NCBI GenBank assembly: GCA_020445605.1 | Contig: JAGRGH010000003.1 | Location: 62,001-126,000, forward strand | DNA: 64,000 bases | DNA from: Chromatiales bacterium | Lineage (GTDB): Bacteria; Pseudomonadota; Gammaproteobacteria; JAGRGH01 | Reading direction: 5' to 3' | In this document: positions 8,526 through 18,251 of the stretch, one piece after another | Numbering within the stretch: position 1 is the stretch's first letter | Layout: the number at the start of each line of letters is the position of its first letter | Translations under genes and position numbers: made by a program | The notes under the pieces: model-generated | Told to the model about the DNA's origin: nothing | Seen by the model: the letters and a program-made list of their open reading frames with translations, nothing else | Databases searched by the model: none

Positions 8526-9137
8526 ATGGCCGATACCGTAGTCCGGGCGCATGATCTGCGCGAGTATTTCCATCAGGCCCTGCATGCGGCCGCCCAGGCC
8601 CAGCGATTGCGCGCCGAGGCCGCAACGCTGTGGTATCTCACCGATTTGCTGGTGCGTTTTTCACGTTCCGAGCGTTTCTACGACTACACCGAATCCGGCT
8701 GGCGGCTGCGTCCGCTCGCGGAGCTCTACGGCATCGCGCTCGAGGCCGAACAGGAATCGGAACGCCGGCGCATCCTGCAACGCATGGGCGATGTCGCGCT
8801 GTTCGTGGCGGGATTGTTCGCCGGTCAACTGGGTCGTCGCGGTATCGACGTCGATTACTACATCGCGATGGGCGGCACGGCCTATGGCGTGCTGTCGGAG
8901 ATGAACGCGGAGTCGGTGCGCGACTCGGCGCTCAGCTGCGTGTTCGAGGACCTGGCCGGGCGTTTCGTCGGCTTTGCTGATGTGCTTGCCGAGATCGGCG
9001 AGCAGCGCTGCGAGCGTTCGGACGAGCAGTTGCTGCGACTGTACGAACTCTGGCAGAAGACCGGCAGCGAACGCCTGGCGCGCAAGCTGCGCGGCCATGG
9101 CATCGATCCGCTGCCGACGACCGGCAGGATGCAGTAA
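8526..9137 (+). CDS. Conserved-looking hypothetical protein, soluble
   Basis: 203 aa, soluble and mostly helical, with no signal peptide. Notable segments are LWYLTDLLVRFSRSERFYDYTESGWRLRPLAELYG near residues 35-70 and GLFAGQLGRRGIDVDYYIAMGGTAYG near 97-122. I do not recognise a family. The start at 8526 has a GGAG site 7 nt upstream. It overlaps the next gene by one base (TAATG), so the two are co-translated, and mtfA follows. Confidence 0.75.
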   Translation: MADTVVRAHDLREYFHQALHAAAQAQRLRAEAATLWYLTDLLVRFSRSERFYDYTESGWRLRPLAELYGIALEAEQESERRRILQRMGDVALFVAGLFAGQLGRRGIDVDYYIAMGGTAYGVLSEMNAESVRDSALSCVFEDLAGRFVGFADVLAEIGEQRCERSDEQLLRLYELWQKTGSERLARKLRGHGIDPLPTTGRMQ

Positions 9138-9793
9138 TGCGGCCAAACCAGCTCCAGGCCCGGCTTGAGGCGCTCTACGATGTGGAGAGTGCAGTGCGGG
9201 TCGAGGATTTCATGCTCGACGATGACGCCGTGCATGCCTTGCCCGGCGCGCGGCGCGACACGCCGGAGCAACTGCTGGTCGCGCAGGACGACGCCGGCCT
9301 GCGCATGGGCGTGTACATCGAGGCGGCCGCGCTCTCGCAGCTTCGCCGCGATGACCCGGACGAGGCACTGCACAGCGGGAACCTGCGCGCATTCGCCCTG
9401 CTTGCCGAAGGGGTCAGCCACTTTCTGTGCGTGAGCTGGTGCGCCGCCAACGATCGCAGCGTCTCACCGCTCGAGCTCGAACTGCAGGCCGAGATCGACA
9501 AGTTCGTCTGCGCGGCACTGCTGTTGCGCGCCCAGACCGGCAGTGACCAGTGCGCGCCCTTGATTCGGGTGCTGTTCGACCATATCCGGTTTGATCCGGC
9601 CCTGGACGCGAGCGAACGTGACCGCTATCGAACCGCAAACGGCGACGCGCGCCGCTACTGCCAGTTTCTCGCCGGGTACCTCGTCGCGCGCCGGTTTCAC
9701 GAGCTGCGTCGCGAACTGCGGCGGTTCTACCGGCTCTCGCGCAACGACAAGGTCGGGCGCATCGGCGAGGTCGCGCAGCGAACCCACGGCTGA
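9137..9793 (+). CDS. Conserved-looking hypothetical protein coupled to the preceding gene
   Basis: 218 aa, soluble. It starts at ATG 9137, which shares its A with the upstream TAA stop. LLVAQDDAGLRMGVYIEAAAL and LLAEGVSHFLCVSWCAANDRSVSPLELELQAEIDKF dominate the middle, and the tail is strongly basic (RRFHELRRELRRFYRLSRNDK). No known domain was recognised. Tight coupling to the upstream gene suggests a complex or a shared role; mtfA lies 18 bp downstream. Confidence 0.75.
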   Translation: MRPNQLQARLEALYDVESAVRVEDFMLDDDAVHALPGARRDTPEQLLVAQDDAGLRMGVYIEAAALSQLRRDDPDEALHSGNLRAFALLAEGVSHFLCVSWCAANDRSVSPLELELQAEIDKFVCAALLLRAQTGSDQCAPLIRVLFDHIRFDPALDASERDRYRTANGDARRYCQFLAGYLVARRFHELRRELRRFYRLSRNDKVGRIGEVAQRTHG

Positions 9794-9811
9794 GCGGCCG
9801 GCGCGCGGCCC

Positions 9812-10582
9812 ATGATCCGCGCACTGAGCCGCTGGTGGCATGGGCGCCGCCCGCCCGGCACGCTGATCGATTTCGAAACTTGGAACACTGTGTGTACGGC
9901 GCTGCCCCCCGTGGCCCGCTACGATGCGGCGACCCGCACGCGACTGCATCTGCTGGCCGAACAGTTTCTTCGCGAGAAGGCCATCGACGGTGCCGGCGGC
10001 ATCGAGCCCGACCTGCGACTCGGCGCGTGGATCGCGATCCAGGCCGCGATCCCGATCCTGAATCTCGGGCTCGACTGGTACGACGGCTGGTATTCGGTGA
10101 TCGTCTATCCGGACGACTTCCGTGCCCTGCACACCTACACCGACGAGGCCGGCGTGGTGCACCAGACCACCCGCGTGCTGGCCGGCGAGGCATGGCATGG
10201 CGGGCCGGTGATCCTGTCCTGGGCGGCCGTGGCGCGCGAGGGGTCGGCCGAGCCCGGTGACGACAATGTCGTGATCCACGAATTCGCCCACAAGCTCGAC
10301 ATGCGCAACGGTTCCGCCAACGGCTTCCCGCCGCTGCATGGGGACATGGACCGCGAGCGCTGGAGCCGGGTGTTCGCGCACGCGTTCACCGACCTCAAGG
10401 ACCGCATGCGCTACCGCGAGATGCTGCCCGTCGATCGCTACGCGGCGCAGTCGCCTGCCGAGTTCTTCGCGGTGGCCAGCGAGGCGTTCTTCATGGACCC
10501 GCGTCCGCTGAAGGCGATCTGGCCGGCCGTCTACGCGGAGCTTGCGCTGTTCTACCGGCAGGATCCGGCCAGGACTCCGTAG
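9812..10582 (+). CDS. mtfA: MtfA-type zinc metallopeptidase
   Basis: 256 aa, as expected for MtfA. The HExxH motif is H156-E-F-A-H160 in VIHEFAHKLDM, and the downstream SPAEFFAVASEAFF helix supplies further conserved acidic residues. E. coli MtfA is a cytosolic aminopeptidase-like protein that binds the Mlc (DgsA) repressor and so affects sugar-PTS regulation. Whether that link exists here cannot be judged. It is probably the third gene of an operon with the two unknown genes before it. Confidence 0.9.
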   Translation: MIRALSRWWHGRRPPGTLIDFETWNTVCTALPPVARYDAATRTRLHLLAEQFLREKAIDGAGGIEPDLRLGAWIAIQAAIPILNLGLDWYDGWYSVIVYPDDFRALHTYTDEAGVVHQTTRVLAGEAWHGGPVILSWAAVAREGSAEPGDDNVVIHEFAHKLDMRNGSANGFPPLHGDMDRERWSRVFAHAFTDLKDRMRYREMLPVDRYAAQSPAEFFAVASEAFFMDPRPLKAIWPAVYAELALFYRQDPARTP

Positions 10583-10610
10583 CGCTTGAGCTGACGGCTT
10601 CGGGTGATGC

Positions 10611-11333
10611 CTATCGCAACCCGGCTGCGGCCGAAGCGGCTGGTATGGCCTCGGCAATGGATTTGATCGCAAGTTCCTTGTACCGATCCAGAAATTCGTC
10701 TGTAACCGATCGTGGATCCCAACTGGCTTCCATGCGCATGTGATGTTCTTGTCCAAATCTTGGGTGCGAGCCGCCGAGATACTTCGCCGGAGATGTCTGA
10801 ATAACCACAATCTCGCTCGCCATCACCGGGTCAATCGAGCAGAGCACAAGAAAGCACTTTGACATCAGTCCGTAATTGCTGGTGCCCACCGTCGAGTTTG
10901 GGGCTGCCGCAATCCAACTGGGGCGCAGCAAGATGAGATAGTCGACGTTGTTATTCAGTCCAACGCGCGCGATCTCGGGTTCGAGCTTTTCATTCAGGTA
11001 ATAGCCGAGCGAGTTGTGTTGGATAATCGAGGTGCGCAACTTGCGCAGCGAGTTGGGCGGTTCCAGCGCCTTGACTTCAAGCTCCAAGTAGTTCGCAAAG
11101 TGATCGCTGATCATCTGTTCGAATGCGGACCCGATGCCCCAGTTCGACGCGCTGTCACGACGGAAGTTATTGAAGATGGTCGTGCCCATGTGGGCATGGG
11201 TCGGATGTTCGTCGACCAGCGAAATAACGCCAATGCGCTGTCCGGGCTTGGCGATGATTTCCTTCTTCTCCGGCGCTGTCTCGCAACCTGCCAGTAACGC
11301 GGTGACAATCATGACGATCCAGATGCCCTTCAT
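10611..11333 (-). CDS. Putative lipoprotein of unknown function
   Basis: 240 aa from ATG 11333. The start gives a clean lipoprotein signal (TALLAGC, Cys17); an upstream in-frame start would bury it. The mature part is mixed alpha/beta with PGQRIGVISLVDEHPTHAHMGTTIFNNF near the beginning and VDYLILLRPSW in the middle. No family was recognised. GC is visibly lower than in neighbours, which hints at later acquisition. It is convergent with mtfA. Confidence 0.7.
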   Translation of the reverse strand: MKGIWIVMIVTALLAGCETAPEKKEIIAKPGQRIGVISLVDEHPTHAHMGTTIFNNFRRDSASNWGIGSAFEQMISDHFANYLELEVKALEPPNSLRKLRTSIIQHNSLGYYLNEKLEPEIARVGLNNNVDYLILLRPSWIAAAPNSTVGTSNYGLMSKCFLVLCSIDPVMASEIVVIQTSPAKYLGGSHPRFGQEHHMRMEASWDPRSVTDEFLDRYKELAIKSIAEAIPAASAAAGLR

Positions 11334-11608
11334 TGCCCTGTACCCCTGTTCCGATTGAAACCCTTGCCTGTCCTGGAATCGATTGCAGTCCTCAAACGTA
11401 TCCACTGCGCGATCATCCAGCATCCGAATCTAGCATGGGTCCGTGCGGACGGGAACCGTCGCCTTGAACCGGGTTGCGGAGCGCGCTTGTTCAGTCGGCA
11501 AGGGCGGGAGGTCCTGTCGGACGGAACGGGCGCCCAGATGCTGCGGAGACCGGGCTGGTTCGGCTAGAGTGATTCGGCAGCGAATGCTGTGACAGGCAAG
11601 GGCATCGA

Positions 11609-12577
11609 GTGACCGGCGCGCGTGCGACCGTGCTGCGTTGGGCGAAACAGGGCCGCATCGAAGCGGGTGCGCTGCCGCGTGCCGTGGCCGCGGCGGGCGT
11701 GATTCCCCCGCGTGCGGACTGGCGCGCGTTTCTCGGCCACCTGTTTCTGTGGACCGCCGTGACGCTGATCGGCGTCGGCGTGATCTTCTTTTTCGCCTAC
11801 AACTGGGCCGAACTCGGCCGCGTCGCGCGCTTTGCGCTGGTCGAGGCGCTGATCGTCGCGGCGCTGGGGTTCGTCTGGCGGCTTGGTCTTGCGCGCGCCG
11901 GCGGGCAGGCGGCCCTGTTCGGCGCGGTCGTGCTGGTCGGCGCACTGCTCGCGCTGGTCGGCCAGACCTACCAGACCGGCGCCGACACGTTCGAACTGTT
12001 CGCCGCCTGGGCCGCGCTGATCCTACCCTGGGTGCTGGTCGCGAACGCCGGCGTGCTCTGGCTGGTGTGGCTTGCGTTGGTGAACATCGCGATCTGGCTG
12101 TACTTCGACGTGCGTCCCGGCGGGCTGGCGGGAATCGTGTTCAGCCCGGTGACCGTGCAGTGGCTGCTGTTTGCGCTCGATACGGTTGCACTCGTTGCCT
12201 GGGAGCTGATCGGGCGTATTCGCCCGGGTGCTGCGGGTCGGCTCGGGCCGCGCGTACTGGCGACGGCGAGCGGCGGGTTCATCACGGCGCTGGCCTTGCT
12301 CAGTGTCGCGAGCGGCTCGCAGGAGGCGCGCGGCGCCCTGCCGATCTGGGCCGCGTGGCTGGTCGCCGCGGTGCTGGTCTATCGCCGGCGGATTCCCGAT
12401 CTTTACGTGCTGGCCGGCGGCGTGCTGTCGGTTGTGATCATTGTCGCGAGCGCCATGCTGCGCAATCTCGGTCGCGCGAGCGGTGATACGTTCCTGCTGA
12501 CGGCGCTGGTGGTGATCGGGTTGTCCGCCGGTGGCGCCGTATGGCTCAAGCGCGTGGCGAAGGAGCAGGCCGGATGA
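11609..12577 (+). CDS. DUF2157 domain membrane protein
   Basis: 322 aa. A short N-terminal cytosolic part (RWAKQGRIEAGALPRAVAAAGVIPP) precedes about nine helices, beginning HLFLWTAVTLIGVGVIFFFAYNWAELGR, the characteristic DUF2157 start. Function unknown. It starts with GTG at 11609. It overlaps the next gene by 4 nt and forms a three-gene unit with DUF4401 and GDYXXLXY proteins, an arrangement that recurs in proteobacteria and suggests one membrane complex. Confidence 0.85.
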   Translation: MTGARATVLRWAKQGRIEAGALPRAVAAAGVIPPRADWRAFLGHLFLWTAVTLIGVGVIFFFAYNWAELGRVARFALVEALIVAALGFVWRLGLARAGGQAALFGAVVLVGALLALVGQTYQTGADTFELFAAWAALILPWVLVANAGVLWLVWLALVNIAIWLYFDVRPGGLAGIVFSPVTVQWLLFALDTVALVAWELIGRIRPGAAGRLGPRVLATASGGFITALALLSVASGSQEARGALPIWAAWLVAAVLVYRRRIPDLYVLAGGVLSVVIIVASAMLRNLGRASGDTFLLTALVVIGLSAGGAVWLKRVAKEQAG

Positions 12578-13650
12578 ACGCCCGCGATGCCGAGGCACTC
12601 TGGCAGCGGCTTTCCGGTCATGGCCTGGTGTGCGGAGCGGCGCCGGCCTTCGACGAGGTCGACTCGCCCTGGTACGTGCGCCTGATGCTGGGCATCGCCG
12701 GCTGGTTCGCCGCGCTGCTGATGTTCGGTTTCATCGGCGCGGCGTTTGCGTTCGCGACCGAGTCCGCGGCGGCAGCGATTGGGGTCGGTCTGTTGCTGTG
12801 CGCGGCGGCGTGGCTGCTGTTTCGCATTCAGGGTGCGAACGAGTTCGTCGAGCAGTTTGCGCTGGCCGTGAGTATCAGTGGCCAGGGCTTCGTGCTGTTC
12901 GGGCTGGCCAAGGGTGTATCGCAGGATGTCGCACAGGTCGCGATCGGCATGATCGTGTTGCAGGCGGCGCTGTTTTTCCTGGTCGACAACTTCGTGCACC
13001 GTGTCTGGTGCGCGATGGCGGCGAGCGCAGCATTCGCGGTACTGATGGCCGACCTGCACCTGCTCGACTACGCGCCCGGCCTGTTCGCGCTTGCCAGCGC
13101 GGCGGTGTGGCTGCACGAGTTCCACAGCGAACGCCGGGCCGAGGCGATGCGCGCGGCTGGCTACGGCTTCGTGCTGGCGTTGCTGGTCGCGGCCGGTGTC
13201 GTGATCGCGTTCGGCATGGTGGCCGACTGGGGCGACATGGCGGACTACCGCAGCGTGCTGGTGCATGCCCACATCGGCCGTGTGCTGTCCGGGATTGCGC
13301 TGCTGTGGGCCTGCGCGACGTTGCTCGCGGGGCAGGGGCTGCTCAGGTTCTCCGCGGCGGGCCTGCGCGTATTCGTGACGGCGGGCGTGATCGTCGTCGC
13401 GAACCAGTTTGCGCCCGGGCTCGCGCCGGCGATGCTGATCGTGATCCTGGGGTTCGGTCATGGCAATCGCTTGCTGCTCGGCAGCGGTGTGATCGCGTTG
13501 CTCGCGTATCTGAGCTTCTATTACTACTCGTTGCAGACGACGCTGCTCGTGAAGTCCATGGTGATGATTGCGACCGGGCTGGCCTTGCTCGCGGTCCGTT
13601 ATGTGATCCGCTCGGGCAGCGCCGTGGATTCGCAGGTGAACCATGCGTAA
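12574..13650 (+). CDS. DUF4401 domain membrane protein
   Basis: 358 aa with about ten hydrophobic helices. The N-terminus (WQRLSGHGLVCG, then DSPWYVRLMLGIAGWFAALLMFGFIG) is the DUF4401 pattern. Function unknown. The ATG at 12574 overlaps the DUF2157 stop (ATGA), and the 3' end overlaps the GDYXXLXY gene by 8 nt, so all three are translationally linked. Confidence 0.85.
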   Translation: MNARDAEALWQRLSGHGLVCGAAPAFDEVDSPWYVRLMLGIAGWFAALLMFGFIGAAFAFATESAAAAIGVGLLLCAAAWLLFRIQGANEFVEQFALAVSISGQGFVLFGLAKGVSQDVAQVAIGMIVLQAALFFLVDNFVHRVWCAMAASAAFAVLMADLHLLDYAPGLFALASAAVWLHEFHSERRAEAMRAAGYGFVLALLVAAGVVIAFGMVADWGDMADYRSVLVHAHIGRVLSGIALLWACATLLAGQGLLRFSAAGLRVFVTAGVIVVANQFAPGLAPAMLIVILGFGHGNRLLLGSGVIALLAYLSFYYYSLQTTLLVKSMVMIATGLALLAVRYVIRSGSAVDSQVNHA

Positions 13651-14128
13651 ATGGCTGGCGCTTGCGTTCGGCGTGGCGATCCTCGCCATCGTGAATTTCG
13701 CAATCCTGGGCAAGGAAGGGATTCTCCGCGATGGGCGCGTGCTGTTGCTCGAGCTCGCGCCGGTGGACCCGCGTTCACTGATGCAGGGCGACTACATGGC
13801 GCTGCGCTTTGCGGTTGGTCGCGAGCTGCCCGAGCAGATCGCAAGCGACGGCTACCTCGTGCTGGCGCTCGATGCCGACGGTGTGGGGCGTTATCGTCGA
13901 CTCGATGATGGGGAGCCGCTGGCCGCCGACGAAGTCCGTCTGCGCTACCGTGTGCGTGCCGGCATGGTGCGCTTCGCGACGAACGCGTACTTCTTCGAGG
14001 AAGGGACCGGCAAGCAATACGACGACGCACGCTACGGCGAGTTTCGCGTGAACCAATCCGGTGAGGCACTGCTCACCGGGCTCCGCGACAAGGACCTGGG
14101 TCGACTCGGGCCGGATGCCGAAGGCTGA
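13643..14128 (+). CDS. GDYXXLXY domain protein
   Basis: 161 aa with an N-terminal membrane anchor (LALAFGVAILAIVNFAILG). It is followed by LLLELAPVDPRSLMQGDYMALRF, which contains the GDYxxLxF motif that names the family. The mature domain would face the periplasm. Function unknown; it is the third member of the DUF2157-DUF4401 membrane unit. Confidence 0.85.
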   Translation: MRKWLALAFGVAILAIVNFAILGKEGILRDGRVLLLELAPVDPRSLMQGDYMALRFAVGRELPEQIASDGYLVLALDADGVGRYRRLDDGEPLAADEVRLRYRVRAGMVRFATNAYFFEEGTGKQYDDARYGEFRVNQSGEALLTGLRDKDLGRLGPDAEG

Positions 14129-14258
14129 CGGAGGACGTGCCTTACGGAATTTGTCGGGCGGATTTGTTTCAATAGAACGAGACGACTGCGGGTCGCGACG
14201 GTGCTGAAATCGTCGCCGATCGCATGCGGGGGCGTGCGGGAATTCAGGAGGAAAATCC

Positions 14259-17200
14259 ATGGAGAAGACAGATTCGGTTGGTGCAGACGACGGTTCGGTG
14301 CGCGACGCCGGCGAGCCGGTCGATTTCGACACGGTTCTGCACCAGGAGCTCCACTTCATCGAGGCGCGGCGCGCGCGTCTTGGAGATTCCAAAGGCAGCG
14401 ACGGTCAGGATTCCGAGCGGCAGGACCAAACACCGGCATCCGCCAAAGACCGCGCATATAACGCGTCCTTGTTGGGATTGAGTTTTTCCGGCGGCGGCAT
14501 TCGTTCGGCGACCTTCAATCTCGGCATCCTGCAGGCACTTGCCGAACGTGGTCTGCTTCGGCGTGTCGACTACCTGTCGACGGTATCGGGCGGCGGCTAT
14601 ATCGGCGGCTGGTTGCAGGCGCTGCTGCGTGAAAAGCGCGATAACCCCGCTGATCCGGACAAGTTGCCGATTGAATCGGTCGAGTCGGACCTGGACCCGA
14701 CCGCGGCTCGCGATGCCCATGCGCCGGAAAACCATGCGATCGGCTTTCTGCGCGCCTTTTCGAACTACCTGACGCCGCGGCTCGGATTCTTTTCGGCCGA
14801 CACCTGGGCGCTGGTCGCGACCTATCTGCGCAACGTGTTGCTGAACCTGAGCCTGCTGGTACTGGCGCTGGCGATCGTTCTGCTCATCCCGAGGGTTTTC
14901 AACGGCGCGCAGTCCTGGTTCATGGATCTGGTGCGCGCCCATGGCGACGGGGCTGCGCTGTCGATACGCGCCGTGATGTTGCTGTCGATCCTGCTTGGCG
15001 CCGTCGCGGCCTGGTTCCTCGGGCGCGAGTTCGGGCACGTTGGCGACGCCGATCCGGCGAAACCGAATGCCACGGGCAAGCGTGCGGTGATCTTCGGCAT
15101 CCTGGTGCCGAGCCTTTGCGCGGCATGGCTGCTGGGCATCGGGGTGCCGCTGCTCTACGAACACGGGAACATCGGGTTGGTCGGGATCGAACCGCAGTTC
15201 TACATGGCCAATCGCTGGTGGATCGTCTGGGCGTTTGTCGCGGCGCTCACCACCCTGATCTGGGTGATCGCCGGTGTGAGCGCACGCAGACACTGGGGCG
15301 ATGAACGCGGTGCCATCGGTGGGCGACGCTGGTTCAAGATCGCGATGTGGGGCGCGCTGGCAGGCATCGCCGCCGGTGCGTTGACGGCCTTCGTTGCGAG
15401 CCTTCTCGCCGAACAGGGCAGTTCCATCACCGCGACGACCCTCGGCGTGCCCATGACGCTGGGGTTGCTGGTGCTGATCGCGTTCATCCACACGGGGTTC
15501 GCCTCACATGACTTCGACACGCTTGAACGCGAGTGGTTGAGCCGCCTTGGCGGCATCCTGATGATTGCCGCGCTCGGCTGGCTGGCCGTCTTTGGTGCCG
15601 CCCTGTTCGGGCCGTTTCTGGTCGAGCTGACCGCGGACTGGGTGACCAACACCATTTCCGCCGGCTGGATCGTGACGACCATCGCCGGGCTGCTCGCCGG
15701 CCGCAATGCGGCCGGCAACGGCTCGGACGGTATCGCCCGCCGATTGCTGCTCGCCGTTGCGCCGTATGTGTTTCTCGCCGGCCTGGTCGTGCTGTTGTCA
15801 GTCGGCGTGGAGCGTGGACTTGTGTACTTCACGGATGGCGAATGGTCGGAGATTTCAAATGAATTCTCGAAGCTAGACAGCTCTAATCTAGATGACTCCA
15901 AAGCATGGTCTGCGCAGATCGCTGAAGTACAGGGCGGGAATGGTCTTGCGCTGAATATCGAAAAAACGAACCCTGTTGAACCCACTTTTTCAGAGCGCCT
16001 TTGTGTTTATGAAGCGCGGCAGACTGAGCTTAGCAAAGGCTGGACTTCTGCCATCGCGATCGCCGTGTTGGGCTTGCTGTTGTTTGCTGCGTCCGTGCGA
16101 TTTGATGTTAATGCATTTTCGTTGCATCAGATGTACCGCAACCGGCTCTCGCGCGCGTATCTAGGTGCGGCGGTGCCCGCGTGCTCGCCGGATGAGCAAG
16201 CACCAACGGGTTGTCGTTACCGCGATCCGTTTATTGGGTTTTCAAGTGAAGACGACTTTCCACTGGCCGAGGCCGCGCTTGGGCTAGATGCCGAGAGCAA
16301 ACAAAGCTTCGCGATCGGGCCATACCCAATCGTCAATACAGCGATCAATCTCGTGCGTGGTCGTCAGCTTGCCTGGCAAGAACGCAAGGCCGCTGCATTT
16401 GCCTTGACGCCGTGCCATTGTGGATTCTCAAAGCCCGACGACCCGCAGGGCGCGTATCGGCCGACCAAGGTATTCGCCGCGGAGGGTGCAACCATGCTGC
16501 AGGCCGGCGCAGGCGGCATCACGCTCGGTGATGCCATGGCCACATCGGGTGCGGCGGCCAGCCCGAACATGGGCTATCACACCACGGCGGCACTGTCCGC
16601 GCTGCTCGCGATCTTCAACGTGCGTCTCGGACGCTGGATCGGAAACCCGTATTCGCGCCGGGGCAACTGGCGGTATTCAAGCCCACTGTTCGCAATCGGT
16701 TACTTTTTGCGCGAGGGCTTTGGCGCCACGCATGCACGCTCGGAGTTCGTGTATCTGTCCGATGGCGGACATTTTGAAAACCTGGGTGTTTATGAGCTCG
16801 TGCGTCGCCGATGCCGTTACATCATCGCCTGCGACGGTGGTGCGGATGGTGACTTCACGTTCGAGGACCTCGGCAACGCGATCCGCAAGTGCCGGATCGA
16901 TCTCGGCGTGGACATTCGCGTGGATATCGCCGGCATCCGCGAGCGTGACGAACGTGGCGTCAGCACCAATCCCTGCGCGGTCGGCGAGATCGATTACGGG
17001 GGCGGACAGATCGGCACGCTGATCTACATCAAGGCGTCGCGCATCGCGCAGATGTCGACCGACATCGTGCAGTACGCCGAGTATCACCCGGACTTTCCGC
17101 ATCAGACGACGGGCGACCAGTTCTTCTCCGAGTCGCAGTTCGAGAGCTATCGCCGCCTCGGGCTCGAGATCGGTCGCCGGGTGTTCGACGGCGGTGGCGA

Positions 17201-18227
17201 TGCGGACCGGGCGCAGGGTGACATTCGCATGCTGTTCGCACGGCTGCGGGAGTACTGGATCGCCCCGAGCCGCCAGACGGCCGGGTCGTTCACACGGCTG
17301 ACCGCAACGCTCAAGGCGCTGTATCGGGAGCTGTCGAAGCGTGATGAACTCGCCTTTCTCGACGAGCAGTTCTATCCGGAATGGCCGGCCCTCCTGGAGC
17401 TGACTTCATCCGCGCCGAAATCGGGTTCCTCCACCGCGGCCAAGCGCGCGGCGGCGACCCCGCCACTGAAGGGCGCGGCCCTGACCCGCCGGACACAGGA
17501 TGACCTGGTTCAACTTCTGAACCAGATGCCGCACGATCCGCAGCAGATTCGTGCGGGCTTTTATTTCTGCAACGAGATGATCCAGCTGATGGAAGACGCG
17601 TATCTGGATCTCGATCTCGAAAACGAATGGAGTCATCCGGACAACAGTGGCTGGATGAACCTGTTCAAGCACTGGAGCTGGTCGGCGATGTTCCGCGCGA
17701 GCTGGGCGATCAGCGCGCCGACCTACGGCCGTCGATTCCAGCGCTTCTGTATCGAGCGCCTTGATCTGCAACTCGGCAGGGTCGTATGTCAGCCGGTTCG
17801 TCTGGGTGACCTGCGCGCACCGCTGAATCCGCTGGAACGCCATCAACTGCTGGAGCTGACCGGCAATCGCGGGCGGTTCAGCGTCTACAGCATCCGGCTC
17901 GTGACCGGCACCAGTGACCTGTTCGAACGCGATGTCGACGACGAATCGGGCTTTGTCTTCAGCATTGGCTATGCGCTGGTTCGCAACGGCATGCTCGAGA
18001 TGTATCGCATCCAGGACCACCTGCGTGCGATGGGGCTCGGCCGCAAGGGACTCGAGGCGCTGCTCGAAACGCTCGGCGTTTCCGCGCGACGCCGCGATGC
18101 GCTGCGACCGGTCGCGTTCGCCGAGCTGAGTCCCTATGCGCTGACCATCATCGGCGCCGACGACCCACGCGCGCGCTACGACCGCTTCCACGCGATGTTT
18201 GAGGAAGTGCGCGACAGCCGCAGCTGA
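14259..18227 (+). CDS. Large membrane-integrated patatin-like phospholipase
   Basis: 1322 aa. The patatin core is split. The oxyanion motif GLSFSGGGIRSATFNLGIL (from about residue 72) and the nucleophile region STVSGGGYIGGW (about 107-118) lie at the N-terminus. The DGG catalytic Asp motif (YLSDGGHFENLGVYEL, Asp near 834) lies over 700 residues later. Between them are about ten hydrophobic helices (roughly 190-620). The nucleophile elbow reads TVSGG rather than the usual GxSxG. It is preceded by a perfect AGGAGG site 6 nt before ATG. Likely a membrane lipid hydrolase; substrate unknown. GC drops locally at about 15845-16450. Confidence 0.85.
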   Translation: MEKTDSVGADDGSVRDAGEPVDFDTVLHQELHFIEARRARLGDSKGSDGQDSERQDQTPASAKDRAYNASLLGLSFSGGGIRSATFNLGILQALAERGLLRRVDYLSTVSGGGYIGGWLQALLREKRDNPADPDKLPIESVESDLDPTAARDAHAPENHAIGFLRAFSNYLTPRLGFFSADTWALVATYLRNVLLNLSLLVLALAIVLLIPRVFNGAQSWFMDLVRAHGDGAALSIRAVMLLSILLGAVAAWFLGREFGHVGDADPAKPNATGKRAVIFGILVPSLCAAWLLGIGVPLLYEHGNIGLVGIEPQFYMANRWWIVWAFVAALTTLIWVIAGVSARRHWGDERGAIGGRRWFKIAMWGALAGIAAGALTAFVASLLAEQGSSITATTLGVPMTLGLLVLIAFIHTGFASHDFDTLEREWLSRLGGILMIAALGWLAVFGAALFGPFLVELTADWVTNTISAGWIVTTIAGLLAGRNAAGNGSDGIARRLLLAVAPYVFLAGLVVLLSVGVERGLVYFTDGEWSEISNEFSKLDSSNLDDSKAWSAQIAEVQGGNGLALNIEKTNPVEPTFSERLCVYEARQTELSKGWTSAIAIAVLGLLLFAASVRFDVNAFSLHQMYRNRLSRAYLGAAVPACSPDEQAPTGCRYRDPFIGFSSEDDFPLAEAALGLDAESKQSFAIGPYPIVNTAINLVRGRQLAWQERKAAAFALTPCHCGFSKPDDPQGAYRPTKVFAAEGATMLQAGAGGITLGDAMATSGAAASPNMGYHTTAALSALLAIFNVRLGRWIGNPYSRRGNWRYSSPLFAIGYFLREGFGATHARSEFVYLSDGGHFENLGVYELVRRRCRYIIACDGGADGDFTFEDLGNAIRKCRIDLGVDIRVDIAGIRERDERGVSTNPCAVGEIDYGGGQIGTLIYIKASRIAQMSTDIVQYAEYHPDFPHQTTGDQFFSESQFESYRRLGLEIGRRVFDGGGDADRAQGDIRMLFARLREYWIAPSRQTAGSFTRLTATLKALYRELSKRDELAFLDEQFYPEWPALLELTSSAPKSGSSTAAKRAAATPPLKGAALTRRTQDDLVQLLNQMPHDPQQIRAGFYFCNEMIQLMEDAYLDLDLENEWSHPDNSGWMNLFKHWSWSAMFRASWAISAPTYGRRFQRFCIERLDLQLGRVVCQPVRLGDLRAPLNPLERHQLLELTGNRGRFSVYSIRLVTGTSDLFERDVDDESGFVFSIGYALVRNGMLEMYRIQDHLRAMGLGRKGLEALLETLGVSARRRDALRPVAFAELSPYALTIIGADDPRARYDRFHAMFEEVRDSRS

Positions 18228-18251
18228 ATGACCGCGGCACGGCGAGTGGTG

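Noticed and set aside
9464-10810. 448-codon minus-strand open frame opposite mtfA
   Set aside because: Overlaps mtfA and the upstream unknown gene in antisense. The HExxH gene on the plus strand is clearly the real one.
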